Shown piece after piece: positions 22,108-32,033 of a stretch of 38,059 nucleotides of DNA; position 1 is the first letter of the stretch; every line of letters begins with the position of its first letter. This stretch comes from Stagonosporopsis chrysanthemi (taxonomy: Eukaryota > Ascomycota > Dothideomycetes > Pleosporales > Didymellaceae). The stretch is taken from NCBI GenBank assembly GCA_022560025.1, contig JAFISE010000107.1:75898-113956 (forward strand). The letters run 5' to 3'. The notes under the pieces are model-generated. The model made no database searches, was not told the origin of the DNA, and saw only the letters and a program-made list of their open reading frames with translations. The position numbers and the translations under genes were made by a program.

Positions 22108-22344
22108 CTAATTGTACACATGCTGCGTGTGATGCTCTGAAAATAGACTGTCCAGCAGCCGTGGCAAATGCAAATGCAGATATTACGGAAGTACAAACGC
22201 CGTTCCTAGACTGAACCTCTTCTCTTCAAATTGGCTTTCCGGTCTTCGTCCGGTGCAGATCTACCTGCTGGCCCTGTTCCTCGAATAGTCTCTGTTGAGT
22301 CTCGTCATTCTCATGATGTCAAGAATCCTGTGTTGACTTTCTGC

Positions 22345-22713
22345 TCATCCGAACGGACTCTCTTGCGCGCTGTCCCTCTTTACTTGCACCCTTTCTTTCT
22401 CAACCAGACATGCCGTGGCGCTGACATTGACAACGACGCATCCCATGATCTCAGTCTCTCTTATCTGCAGGCCGATTACAGCATTTGCGCCTTTGTCAAC
22501 TGCATCCTTCGTCATCCTCTCGATCGCCTGATCCCTCGCTTGGTAAAGAACTTGCGTTAAAGGTTTCGGTTCTCCCCAGGATCCTGTGATACTGCTTGAC
22601 AACGATTTGATGAGGGACTTCGGAACTTTGTGTGTGAGAGAAGCAGTGCCGTGAATGGCGCCAACAAAGCGAGTGACCTTGTAGCCAGGTAAATTTGGTG
22701 TTGTAGAGGTCAT
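22345..22713 (-). CDS. YbjQ/UPF0145 (DUF74) family protein
   Basis: 122 aa from the ATG at 22713. An upstream ATG in the same frame would add 50 residues without family likeness. The YbjQ pattern is complete: LPGYKVTRFVGAIHG at the start, ARDQAIERMTKDAVDKGANA in the middle helix, and VIGLQIRET followed by VVVNVSATACLV in the last strands. These are small homo-oligomeric proteins, pentameric in bacterial structures, long annotated as putative heavy-metal-binding. Their actual role is poorly known. The C-terminal tail is charged and not conserved. No intron is needed. Confidence 0.85.
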   Translation of the reverse strand: MTSTTPNLPGYKVTRFVGAIHGTASLTHKVPKSLIKSLSSSITGSWGEPKPLTQVLYQARDQAIERMTKDAVDKGANAVIGLQIRETEIMGCVVVNVSATACLVEKERVQVKRDSAQESPFG

Positions 22714-23410
22714 GATTGAGGGTGTTAGGCTGCGTGGAATGTTGTCGATTGTATATGTTGGGACAGCTTGACTGCATGAAATGTCGACAGTCTTGGACCC
22801 AGCATGCCAACTCGGCATGCGCTTGTGTTTGAGTGGCATTGTTGAGCGGCGATTGGTCAGCATTATCAGTGACTATAATCTGTTTGTCGCTTTTGATATT
22901 TCCTGTCGAGTTATGTTCGTGATCGATGATGGTAATAAGTGTAGGAAATGTTCCGATGTGAGCATGTAGTACGAGAGGCTAAGACCCAAAGATCAGCGCG
23001 AAAGGAACATTATAATATGTTGAGATCATGACGTTGGTTACATCCTGAAACACGATCAAGACGTCGCCGCGCCCTAGGCAGACGTGCTTGACTGTCTAAG
23101 CCCCGAACGGGTGCAAACACGCCGCTGGACTCCGTGCTTCATCTTTGTGCATCGAACTGCCGTTCACATTTTGGTAGTCCGCTTTGCTTGGCGAAGGTGA
23201 TAGTGCGGATTGTTTTGCCGCTCCCGTGGTTTTTGGAAGGTTGAGGCGGGTCAAGTATGGTGAAGCGAGCTTTTGTTACAGGAACTGTCACAGGTGCCGC
23301 GACTACTTTACCAGTGCCGGTGACATATCGACAATGGGAGTCCGACTTGACACTGTGGAGAATTACACGTGTCACTTTTGACACGCGCTTTGACCTTTGC
23401 TCCGCTGCGG
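22714..23410. other. Intergenic region
   Basis: About 700 bp between the YbjQ-type gene start and the stop of the dual zinc-cluster regulator, both on the minus strand. It should hold the YbjQ promoter and the regulator's 3' end. No gene, repeat or RNA was recognised. Confidence 0.55.
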
Positions 23411-25359
23411 TCATCGCAATGGGCTATCCTTCAAAGTGATCGAATAGATCGCCGCCAGTTGTTTGAAGCCGGTCGTGAAGCACGAAATATCCCTGTTGTC
23501 ATGTGCAAGAATGTCCATGCAGCGCATCAAGGGATCCAGCATTGTCTTTCGGGAAGTCAAATCAGGGTGTGCACTCCTTGATGAGCTCGCAGGCAATGCG
23601 TCGTCCACCAATAGCAGCATGCAGGTAGTGAAAGCGGCGGCCAGAAAGTCCAGCATATATGGCTGAGCAAGCAAGTGTGTATGAGGCGAGATTGAGGACA
23701 GGCGGTGATAGTGGTTCAAAAGTGCTAGGTTGATGTCGAGCGTCGAATTATAGGAAATGGGATAGAGAATCGGAGCCTCCGGGCGCAGCGCATACTGACA
23801 GTGTACGATAAGAAGCATACGTTGGAATAGAATGTCCAACGTCAGCTCAACGATGCCGCCGTCATAAAATTTGGTGGCTTCGTGTATCAATTTTGTGATC
23901 TTGCGATCGTAATCAAGCACCTCATCGTAGGAGAAAATATCGCCGTCGTGCACGTTCATGCGAGATAGAACCTGGCATATCATAGGTAACGAGCGCGGAA
24001 TGATGCTGTCCCAACAATCACCATTGGAAGTGGTGAAAACGATTAAATTTACCATGCTTTGTGGTAACATGCTCTGCTGACCGGTACGAGCCGCCATCTG
24101 TGTATCAAGGTAGACAACCATGGTCCAGAGACGCCTGCGAAAGGCTCTCTCGCGGGCAATGACAGGCTCATTATAACCTGGCATCCAATCTCTGTGCAGT
24201 ACCATCATCATGGCAAGGCGGACAATGAGACCTAGGACATTCCAGCATGTATCCAGTGTCCAACAGGTTGCTGTGATGGCTTGTTTAGCTACCACCATAA
24301 GACATAGTGTACCGATGGCCGTAGTTGTTGGGCGAGCCATGTAAGTCGTGGTCGCCAAACAGGCTTCGCCTGCGTACAAGAACTCTGCAGCAGCCGCTGT
24401 ACCTTTTGTGGTAGTCGAATCATGTTCTATCGTGTACGCGCCGAGTCCAAGCACAACAAGGAATTGCGCAAGCCAGATAAGGTCCACGCTCTCTGGCTGT
24501 TCCCAATATTCGGCCAACTTTGCCTCAAAGGCTGGCTTCTCGAATACAGGTAGCGATGGGTGCAAGGATTGAAAGTATCCAGCCATTAAAGAGTCAACAT
24601 CGTTACGGGAGCTTTGTATCAGTTCGTGAACCAGTTGCAGCGATGCGTAACGAGCTGAACCTGGCGTGCCAAAAGGGTAGTTGCTTGGTAACGCAAAGTC
24701 GCTGGAGCAATTTGACTCAACATGATGCTTCACAGCAATTGCAAAGGGAGTCGAATTCGTGCTTGCGAAAGATTCCATCTGAACTTATCAGCCTGGAGAT
24801 TCTCAACCATGCTTAAGTTATGCTGCATAGACAGTACAATACAACGTACTCGGCTCAAAATGGCCCTATAGTGGCTCGATCCGCGTTTCCTCAAGAACCA
24901 AGTAGCTACCACGAAGGTCGGATCATCTTCCGTCAACGCCAAAGGGACCTCCTGAAATTGCGGTAGATTCGTCCCGGCTTGGTAAAATTGCTTGAGAGGC
25001 TTCGACGTGTGAGTGTATATGCAACTTACCTCAACCCCAGATCGAGAACATCGAGAACAAGGCTGCTTCTTATCACACTTGACCTTAAGCCGATGGCAAC
25101 GAATACACGAAAGACAAGCCCGATTCCGTTTCCTGGCTCTTGGCGCGACTATGGAAGTGGTCGGCGCCGGCGTGGGATAAGTGTCTTCCGCGCCATTATG
25201 AGCAGTAAGAAGGTCTGACCCTGTTGTGATGTCTTCTTCTTCGTAGGTGCATCGAATGCCTCCGCGTTTGCAACGGGCACAACTGGGTCTGGTCTTGTCG
25301 CACCGCCGCTTTGATGACCGGCACCGAAAGCAGGTCGTGACCTCCCTAGCCTGCTTCAT
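23411..25359 (-). CDS. Transcription factor with two tandem Zn2Cys6 clusters (2 exons)
   Basis: Predicted 625-aa nuclear regulator. Exon 1 is 25359-24850 and exon 2 is 24778-23411; the 71-nt intron (24849-24779) starts GTACGT and ends TTCAG, phase 0. The first cluster uses Cys10, 13, 20, 27, 30 and 37. The second uses Cys85, 88, 95, 101, 104 and 113. Both have normal spacing and basic residues, joined by a Thr/Pro-rich linker. Exon 2 carries the fungal-specific regulatory region (about LMAGYFQSLHPSLPVFEKP to RRRLWTMVVYLDTQMA). Most family members have one cluster. A perfect but probably unused donor/acceptor pair lies inside exon 1 (25029-24952, 78 nt); using it would remove Cys113. The next gene upstream on the same strand is an oxygenase, so pathway-specific control is plausible. 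Confidence 0.87.
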
Positions 25360-25473
25360 GTAAAAGACGAGCTCTCAGGCAGACGTAAAAAAGATAGAAA
25401 TGTTGGAGGATGCGATACTGAAACCGTGGAGGGAGCAATTACGAGGTCAGACGAGTAGTGCGGTGTCCTAACG

Positions 25474-25484
25474 CCGACGGTCGG
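25474..25484. promoter_or_regulatory. CGG-type near-palindrome upstream of the dual-cluster regulator
   Basis: CCGACGGTCGG lies 115-125 bp upstream of the regulator's ATG, within a GC-rich patch. Zn2Cys6 proteins bind CGG half-sites. The CGGTCGG part (25478-25484) is repeated exactly in the oxygenase/amidohydrolase promoter at 27137-27143. It could serve autoregulation; this is inferred from motif sharing only. Confidence 0.35.
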
Positions 25485-25608
25485 TGTTGTGCGGAGAAGC
25501 TACCTCTCAAAACTAGCTACATTCGGCTTAGCTTATCGTGATCGTCAGGAACTTGAACAGTATCTACATTTACATCGCTGCATACCCTAGTGATACCTCT
25601 CGTAGGGT

Positions 25609-26818
25609 CTAGTATGATCGTTTGAAGGTTTCTTCCTCGATCGCATCCTCGTTCTCGAAGAACCCAGCCCCATCCTTCGTCGTTGCATTCAACCTTTCTA
25701 GAATGTACTCGCCCGCCCGAATTGGCCTCCACTTGCTCTCTTCCCCTTCCGCGAGGCAGGTTGGCAAAGTCTCCACCAGAGTGTCATAATTCACACTGAA
25801 GAAGAATGGTACACTGTACCTTGCCTCTGCCCCACGATTGACGACTCTATGTACTGTGCTCTTGTACAACCCATTTGTCCACCGCATGAGAAAGTCTGCG
25901 ACATTGACGATGAAAGCATCAGGTGGCGGTGTAGCGATGTGCCAATGTCCTGATGGTTTGAGGATCTCAAGACCAGGTACCGAGGAAGAGAGGAGAAGCG
26001 TGAAGCATTCGTAGTCAGAGTGAGCGCCTAGACCTATTTGCTCCTCGGGTGAGGATACTTGAGTTGGTAGAGGGCGTTTAGGGGGTGGGTAGTATAACAA
26101 GCGAGCTATACCACCAGGATGTGTCGTCATAGAATCGAAGTAAGTCTCTTCTAATCCAAGAGATAGTGCGAAGAGGCGGAAGAGATGGCGCGCGAGGTCG
26201 AGAATCTATCATCTTATTAGTTCTTGACCGACCCGAGGAATGCAGTTCTGGACGCACTGCACCATAGTAGATTTTGATATCGTCGTAAAAACCAGGAAGA
26301 TCCTCCTCATTCGGCCACATGTTACCATTGCCTGTTGTTCCATCCAAGTTCACGTACTTCCCATCTCCGCCTGTTCTATCCATAGCCGCTTCGTACGAAA
26401 AGTTGAAAACTTCTTTTGTCTCCAGATCGCCAGCAATGGACGTATACTCGCTGGGCTCCCAGCCCAGACCTAGCTTACTCTTCTTTGTGTGCAGCTTCTC
26501 TTTCTGCTCAGCGCTCAACTCATGCATAAAGCGCTCTGCCTGCCGCAGAATACCTTCGCGAGCTGGTAATGTGACTCCATGATTGGTGATGTAGAAGAAA
26601 CCAGACGTCGTGCAGGCTTTCTGGATCTGGTTGGCGATCCGCTGTCGTTCGGTTCGACTGTCAGAAAAAGATGACGATATGTCGATGACTGGTACTTCAA
26701 AATCCTCGTCCTTGACATTGGACTTTGCGGCCAGTCGTGCTTGGAGATATGCGGCAGCCCCCTCCCGAGCTTCTGTGAAGGTTGTTGAATCCCGGCTGTC
26801 AGTTTGTGCCGTCGCCAT
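25609..26818 (-). CDS. 2-oxoglutarate/Fe(II)-dependent oxygenase, isopenicillin-N-synthase-like (2 exons)
   Basis: Predicted 385-aa oxygenase. Exon 1 is 26818-26258 and exon 2 is 26205-25609; the 52-nt intron (26257-26206) starts GTGCGT, has ACTAAT as branch site and ends TAG. The N-terminal DIOX_N-type domain includes VPVIDISSSF, ACTTSGFFYITNHGV and LGWEPSEYTS. The catalytic domain has the iron triad His249, Asp251 (AHSDYE) and His306 (STVHRV), plus Arg316 and Ser318 (RYSVP) for 2-oxoglutarate. Such enzymes hydroxylate or desaturate small molecules; the substrate cannot be named. The ATG at 26818 is preferred over 26965 because residues before MATAQTD have no family likeness. It is divergent from an amidohydrolase across 411 bp and lies 250 bp upstream of a regulator on the same strand. 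Confidence 0.9.
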
Positions 26819-27229
26819 ATTGTAGTACCCAAAAGCAGCGGAACGAGGCAGTCTAAGGTCAACACTACACTGGTGTAGTAGAGACAAGCTATCCAAGACA
26901 TAGCACCAATTGCGGGACATGTAGTGATAAGCACTAAGATATATGATTGGTTGACATCTATTCACTGACAGCTAGAGTGGGGTTGTCGCATCCACGATAC
27001 TACCTGCTGAGTGGCTTACATTGTACAGTCTCAATGCGTGTGCAAGTTAAAACTCATTTGTTCAAGATGTCACTCACTTATTCAGGACCCATGAACATAG
27101 GGCGCAGGGCGCAGGGCGTGCCTTGACGGTTACTATCGGTCGGCAGTACTTCGGGACGCCGATACCGGATGGATCAGACCCAATACCAATACCCCTCATC
27201 CAAGACTCAATAACACATTCACCATAATC
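26819..27229. promoter_or_regulatory. Divergent promoter region of oxygenase and amidohydrolase
   Basis: 411 bp head-to-head spacer. Near the amidohydrolase side it holds a GGCGCAGGGC direct duplication (about 27101-27117) and a CGG-rich imperfect inverted repeat listed separately. This arrangement allows shared control of both enzymes. Confidence 0.6.
27137..27168. promoter_or_regulatory. CGG-rich imperfect inverted repeat, candidate zinc-cluster binding site
   Basis: The left arm CGGTCGGC (27137-27144) faces the right arm GCCGATACCG (27158-27167), with an additional TTCGGG between them. It lies 62-93 bp upstream of the amidohydrolase ATG. The inverted CGG arrangement is typical of Zn2Cys6 dimer sites. 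The left-arm heptamer recurs upstream of the adjacent regulator gene. Confidence 0.4.
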
Positions 27230-28891
27230 ATGAGCGCCCAAAGCAAAACCCAAGTTTTCACCAACGGCCGCCTCTATTACAATGGCAAAACCAATGTTGA
27301 AGCACAGTGGCAATCGAGCATGGTCGTGCGGGACGGAAGGATTGTATTCATTGGACCTGATAACGCCCCAGAGCTCAAGTCTTTCCAGCAGGATACTGGC
27401 GTGGAAACAAGAGATCTCCAGGATCGACATGTCCTGCCAAGCTTCATCGACGCACACATGCATCTTCTGATGCTTGGCCAATCGCTCCACAAGGTCAACT
27501 TGGACGGGTCCAAGGACCTGCAGGAAATCAGATCCCGGATCTCCAAGTACGCTAAAGAGAACCCACATAAAGAAAGGATTTTATGCATGGGTTGGATGCA
27601 TAGTATGACCGATGGAGAAGCCAAGGCGAGCCTGCTCGATGACCTGGATCCTCGGCCAATTTACATCGACTCTAAAGACATCCACTCTGTCTGGTGCAAC
27701 AGTGCCGCTTTAAAGGAGATGGGTGTACAGGATATGGAGACTCCAGCTGGCGGTATTATTGAAAGAGATCAGGATGGCAAGGTTTCGGGCTTGTTGGCGG
27801 AGGCTTGTGTACTGCTGATTGTGTGGCCGTTCCTGGCAGACGTTCTGCCGATGGAAGATAAGACTGCTGCTTTGCAAGCAGCGGTTGATGCATATCATGC
27901 TGTAGGATGTACTAGCTGCATCGACATGGCAATGGATGAGAATGCGTGGGAAGCTGTCCTGCAGCTCAGAATGAACAACGGTGGTTCGTTGCCGCTTCGA
28001 ATCGCCGCTCATTGGTGCATCCTACCTGGTGATGGAGAGGAGCACCGTTTGAGGCAGGTTGATCGTGCGATTGAATTGAATCGACAGTTCAACAACGACA
28101 CAGATCCTGATCTCAGGGTTGTTGGCATCAAGATCATCTGTGATGGTGTGATTGACGCTTGCACCGCAGCGCTCGCGCAGCCATACACTAACAATGGCCA
28201 TTTCGAAGGGCCTATTTGGACGCCAGAGATGCTCGACCCTGTCGTAAAGAAAGCTGCTGACGCTGGCCTGCAGTGTGCTCTGCATGCTATTGGCGATCAA
28301 GCTGTTACAAACGCCGTCAACGTACTTGAGAAGCATGGCAAACCTGGCCAACGTCACCGCATTGAGCATCTCGAGCTCACAGCCCCGGAGGATGCAAAGA
28401 GGCTTGGGCAGTTAGGGATCACAGCAAGTATCCAGCCTGTCCACTCGGATCCGGCGATTCTGCGCGCCTGGCCAAAGCTGCTTGGACCTGAGCGTGTGAA
28501 GCGTGCCTTTGCATACTCCGAGTTTGCGGAGCATGGGGCTACACTAGCTATTGGATCCGACTCACCTACTGCTCCTTACGCTCCTCTGCCAAATCTTTAC
28601 GTTGCAACAACACGAAAGTCAGCGAGACAGCCAGAGGCTGGTGATGCACCGGTCAATGGCAACTTCCGATTGGAACTGGCGCAGGCTGTCAGTGCTGCAA
28701 CGAGCGGTGCAGCTTGGTCATGCTTTGCAGAGAAGAGGGTCGGAAGCCTGGAGGTCGGTAAGATGGCAGACTTCACTGTCATCGACACAGAGTGGAGTGG
28801 TGAGGAGCTCCTAAATGCCAAGGTTAGAGAAACGTGGTTCGAGGGGAGGAAGGTGTTCGAGAACCGGACTGATGTGACGGCTCCGCTGTAG
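27230..28891 (+). CDS. YtcJ-type metal-dependent amidohydrolase
   Basis: 553 aa, single exon, no signal peptide. The amidohydrolase-3 (YtcJ) layout is complete. An N-terminal beta-sandwich part is followed by the metal motif DAHMH (His76, His78). A probable bridging Lys301 (GIKIICDG) comes next, then His352 (HAIGDQA), His380 (RIEHLEL) and Asp444 (GSDSP). The C-terminal strand segment reads KRVGSLEVGKMADFTVID. These cytosolic enzymes hydrolyse C-N bonds of amides or formamides; the substrate is unknown. The gene is divergent from the 2OG oxygenase, which suggests a joint catabolic task. The start has good context (ATAATCATGAG). Confidence 0.93.
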   Translation: MSAQSKTQVFTNGRLYYNGKTNVEAQWQSSMVVRDGRIVFIGPDNAPELKSFQQDTGVETRDLQDRHVLPSFIDAHMHLLMLGQSLHKVNLDGSKDLQEIRSRISKYAKENPHKERILCMGWMHSMTDGEAKASLLDDLDPRPIYIDSKDIHSVWCNSAALKEMGVQDMETPAGGIIERDQDGKVSGLLAEACVLLIVWPFLADVLPMEDKTAALQAAVDAYHAVGCTSCIDMAMDENAWEAVLQLRMNNGGSLPLRIAAHWCILPGDGEEHRLRQVDRAIELNRQFNNDTDPDLRVVGIKIICDGVIDACTAALAQPYTNNGHFEGPIWTPEMLDPVVKKAADAGLQCALHAIGDQAVTNAVNVLEKHGKPGQRHRIEHLELTAPEDAKRLGQLGITASIQPVHSDPAILRAWPKLLGPERVKRAFAYSEFAEHGATLAIGSDSPTAPYAPLPNLYVATTRKSARQPEAGDAPVNGNFRLELAQAVSAATSGAAWSCFAEKRVGSLEVGKMADFTVIDTEWSGEELLNAKVRETWFEGRKVFENRTDVTAPL

Positions 28892-29620
28892 AAAAAGACG
28901 CCACGAAATCAGCAGGTGTGACGGAAACAGCAAGTAGTCTTTCTGTAGTATCAAGACGCGCCTCGACAGGCGTCTGCAACAAAGGTCTCTAAACGCCAAC
29001 AAGCGCGGCCACCGTGTAACATAACGTCATAGTGTACATGCTAGCGATTTTCAGCCTCAGACGCCACAAGTGCAGCCCTAACTTGGCGCGCAACAAGCTA
29101 GGGTGTGACTTATCCAAAGTACTTTGCAGTGATTAATCCTCACTGTGCTATCGTTGAGCGCTTTGTCTCGCCGCGGAGGAGGTCCGTTTAGGCCTGCATT
29201 CAAAGTGGGGCACCCACTATCACGTCAGGTGTGGGGGACCATGAGATCCATGCCGTGGAGCAGATTCACAGATCTCCAATATCAACAGGGCCCCATTCAC
29301 CATAGCTTGTCATTCCGCATGCTTCATACAGCTGGTCACTTCTCGACTCCTGTCCACGTCCCTGAAGACGCGTCCTCCCGACCAGAGAGCACTATCGATC
29401 CAGTAGACTGGAACAGCAGCTCACCGTAGCGCCAATCAGAGACGCTGGCAGACACGGCTTGGCAGATACCGCGCCTCGACTGCGGCCCATAATCCTTCCA
29501 TGCCGATGATCTCTTCTGTCTGCGGAGGTCTGAGGTCACGAAAAGTGGCTTCTTCATGTTCGACCTCGTTGCAGGCACTGCGAGGAGCTTGAATGCTGCT
29601 CCCGTGCGCGTAGAGCCACC
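28892..29620. other. Intergenic region upstream of the second regulator of the cluster
   Basis: About 730 bp. It includes the amidohydrolase 3' end and the promoter of the following Zn2Cys6 gene. Only short shadow-type frames occur. No CGGTCGG copy or other repeat was found here. Confidence 0.55.
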
Positions 29621-31762
29621 ATGTCACAAGCCTCCGGAGCCGACCCCTCTAGCAGCGGCGGAGCTGCTGGCGTGCTTCTCTCCAAGACGTGCCAGAACTG
29701 CTTTTCGCTAAAGATACGATGCGATCGCACCCAGCGACAGGACACATGCGACCGCTGTGCCCGCCTGGGCAAAAACTGCGTTTTCCGGCCAGCCCGCCGG
29801 CGCGACAACTCGGCCAAGCGCGACTCTCGCATCCATGCTCTCGAGCAACAGGTCAAGGACCTGCTTCGGCTGCAGCAAAAAGGCTCTGTCATACAGCAAT
29901 CTCTCCCTGAAGGCAGTGCGCTCGCCGCTCGTCAAAGCTCGCCGCCCGTTGCCGGCGAAGGCGACATCATCGACGATGATGTTGTGTCCATTGAGCGAGC
30001 TGAGACGCTTGTGGAAATGTACAAGACAGACATGATGCCGCACTTTCCCTTCGTCATAATACCTCCGCACACGACCGCTGGCGACATACGACATGCGAAG
30101 CCGTTCTTGTTCCTCGCAGTCATATCCGTAGCATGTTACCATGATATTGAGACGCAGGACAAGCTGTATCATCGATTCAAGTACATGGTCAGCGAGAAGG
30201 TCCTCTACGGCGGCGACGAGTGTCTTGATCTGCAATATCTGCAGGGTCTTCTGATAGCTCTTGCTTGGTAAACATGATCCATCATGTTGTAGTAATGCGG
30301 CTCTGATCGTCTACAGGAACCAATTCCACGGCCGGTCAAAGAACTACTCTCAGTATCTCCAACTTGCTATTTCCATAGCAGTCGACCTACGCCTCGATCG
30401 TAAGCCAATACACCAGAGGCCTAACGAGGGCAGCAAGCGGGATCCACTTGCGAGAGATAAATACAAAGGCGAGGGAAATACGGATTCAGCTGCGCAGCGA
30501 GCAGCTGCAGGCGTGTTCTATATAGCATCCACGTATGTTGCAATCGAACCTCCTAGGCCAGTAAAAGCTAACACACGCAGCATCGCCAAATTACTTGACA
30601 AGATGAACACGTTCGCCTGCACGCCATTCATTGAAGAGGGATGCCTCGCCCTGCAACAAAAGGCTGAGTACAGAACAGATGAGGACCTCTATCATGTCAT
30701 ACGTTTGCAAAAAATCATTGAGAACATCGATCAAGTTGCAAAGACAGCCAACGGCTCGGACGCTGAAGCGCACTCGGCGTACATCCGCGTGCGGTCAGAA
30801 CTTGAGGAGTTTCGAGTCTACCTGTGCTCCGATGTCAGCGACAGTCGTACGTATCCCGGCGCACAGGTCTTTGATAATGACTAACAGGTGACTTAGATCT
30901 ACTTTTTATGCAGTTTCACACGGCGAAGCTGTTCCTCTACCAAGTCGCGTTCTTTGAGCGCAACTTGCAACAATCCCCATATCTCCACCTCAACATTCTC
31001 TGTGAGGGTTTGGAGGGCGCCAAGTCGTTCCTGGATCTCTATCTCTGGCTGCCCCCAAAGTCAGAGATGGCTCTTACAAATATAGAATGGATTCAGCTTA
31101 ACTTCGGTGTCACGCTTGCTGCGAAGTTCGCCATCGTGAGCAGAGATCCTCACGTTGAAACTCAAACTCGCGAGCTGCGGAACCGCTTGAATATCGATCA
31201 CGTCTTCCGGCACCTTGCTCTTCGCATTGGAGCATTGGTCGGGCGCGCCGGAGAAGGCAACAAGCAGAAGGACATATTCTTCCACTATGAACAACGCACG
31301 CGCAAGATCCAGAAATGGTACGAAAAAATGACTCGGGCTACTGGTACCGTCAGCCCTCCGCAAGCTACTTACCAACAGCACTCTTCACATCCACAATCTC
31401 AACCGTCCCCGCCCATCTCGTCCACGCCCACTGGTGTTCCAGTCTCGGCAACTTTCTCGCATCAGCAACCACAGCACTACACGGCGCCAATAAACTACTC
31501 CGAGTACGGCTTATCCCAGACACCAATGCAACCTCCACAGATGGCAGCTGTGGGTCTGGCGCCCCTCAGCTCATACCAGCAATACAGCCCGACGCCCGCC
31601 ATCGCGTTTCCAGAGCTCATGATGGCACAGGGTTGGGGCAGCATGTTTGCGATACCCATGGAGCATGATCCGCTCTTTGACACGAGTCAAGGGTACGGCT
31701 TGGGCATGGCTAGTCCACCGAGCGACGGCTCCTCGTGGGCGGACAGTCCGGCGAGTCAGTAG
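29621..31762 (+). CDS. Zn2Cys6 transcription factor with leucine-type coiled coil (4 exons)
   Basis: Predicted 664-aa nuclear regulator. Exons are 29621-30267, 30317-30532, 30581-30846 and 30897-31762, with introns of 49, 48 and 50 nt, all GT-AG and in matching phase. The zinc cluster uses Cys24, 27, 34, 43, 46 and 53, with an unusually long third loop (CDRTQRQDTC). A dimerisation helix follows (IHALEQQVKDLLRLQQ, about 71-86). The regulatory domain includes QYLQLAISIAVDLRLDR, a segment rebuilt across intron 2 (STIAKLLDKM) and LFMQFHTAKLFLYQVAFFER after intron 3. The C-terminus is Pro/Gln/Ser-rich and probably activating. Intron 2 is 48 nt without an in-frame stop, so its retention would add 16 residues. 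The start is preceded by CCACC. Confidence 0.88.
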
Positions 31763-32033
31763 ACAGAGCGCGTTTGGTGTTGACTGAGGAGTCCAAGGTC
31801 GTCTTGGGATTTTCATTGTTCAGAGACCCGCGAAAGCAAGAATATCTGAGTTTGCATGAACCCAGCATAGTGCACAGCATCTTGTCGTAACTCTCCGTGA
31901 TGCTAATCAACGCTACAGGATACGACATCCCCTATAGGACACGATATCCCCTACCTCTGCACATATCCGCCTGACTCCTCTCCTCCCACCACCACGCCCT
32001 CGCCACCACGCCCTCTCCTCACATCCCTTCCCC
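31763..32033. other. Convergent intergenic region
   Basis: 270 bp between the regulator's stop and the stop of the small membrane protein gene on the other strand. An ACGATATCCCCTA-like stretch is duplicated imperfectly near 31921-31955. No gene was seen. Confidence 0.5.

Noticed and set aside
22714..22863. N-terminal extension of the YbjQ protein
   Set aside because: The 50 added residues lie outside the known family length and look like leader sequence.
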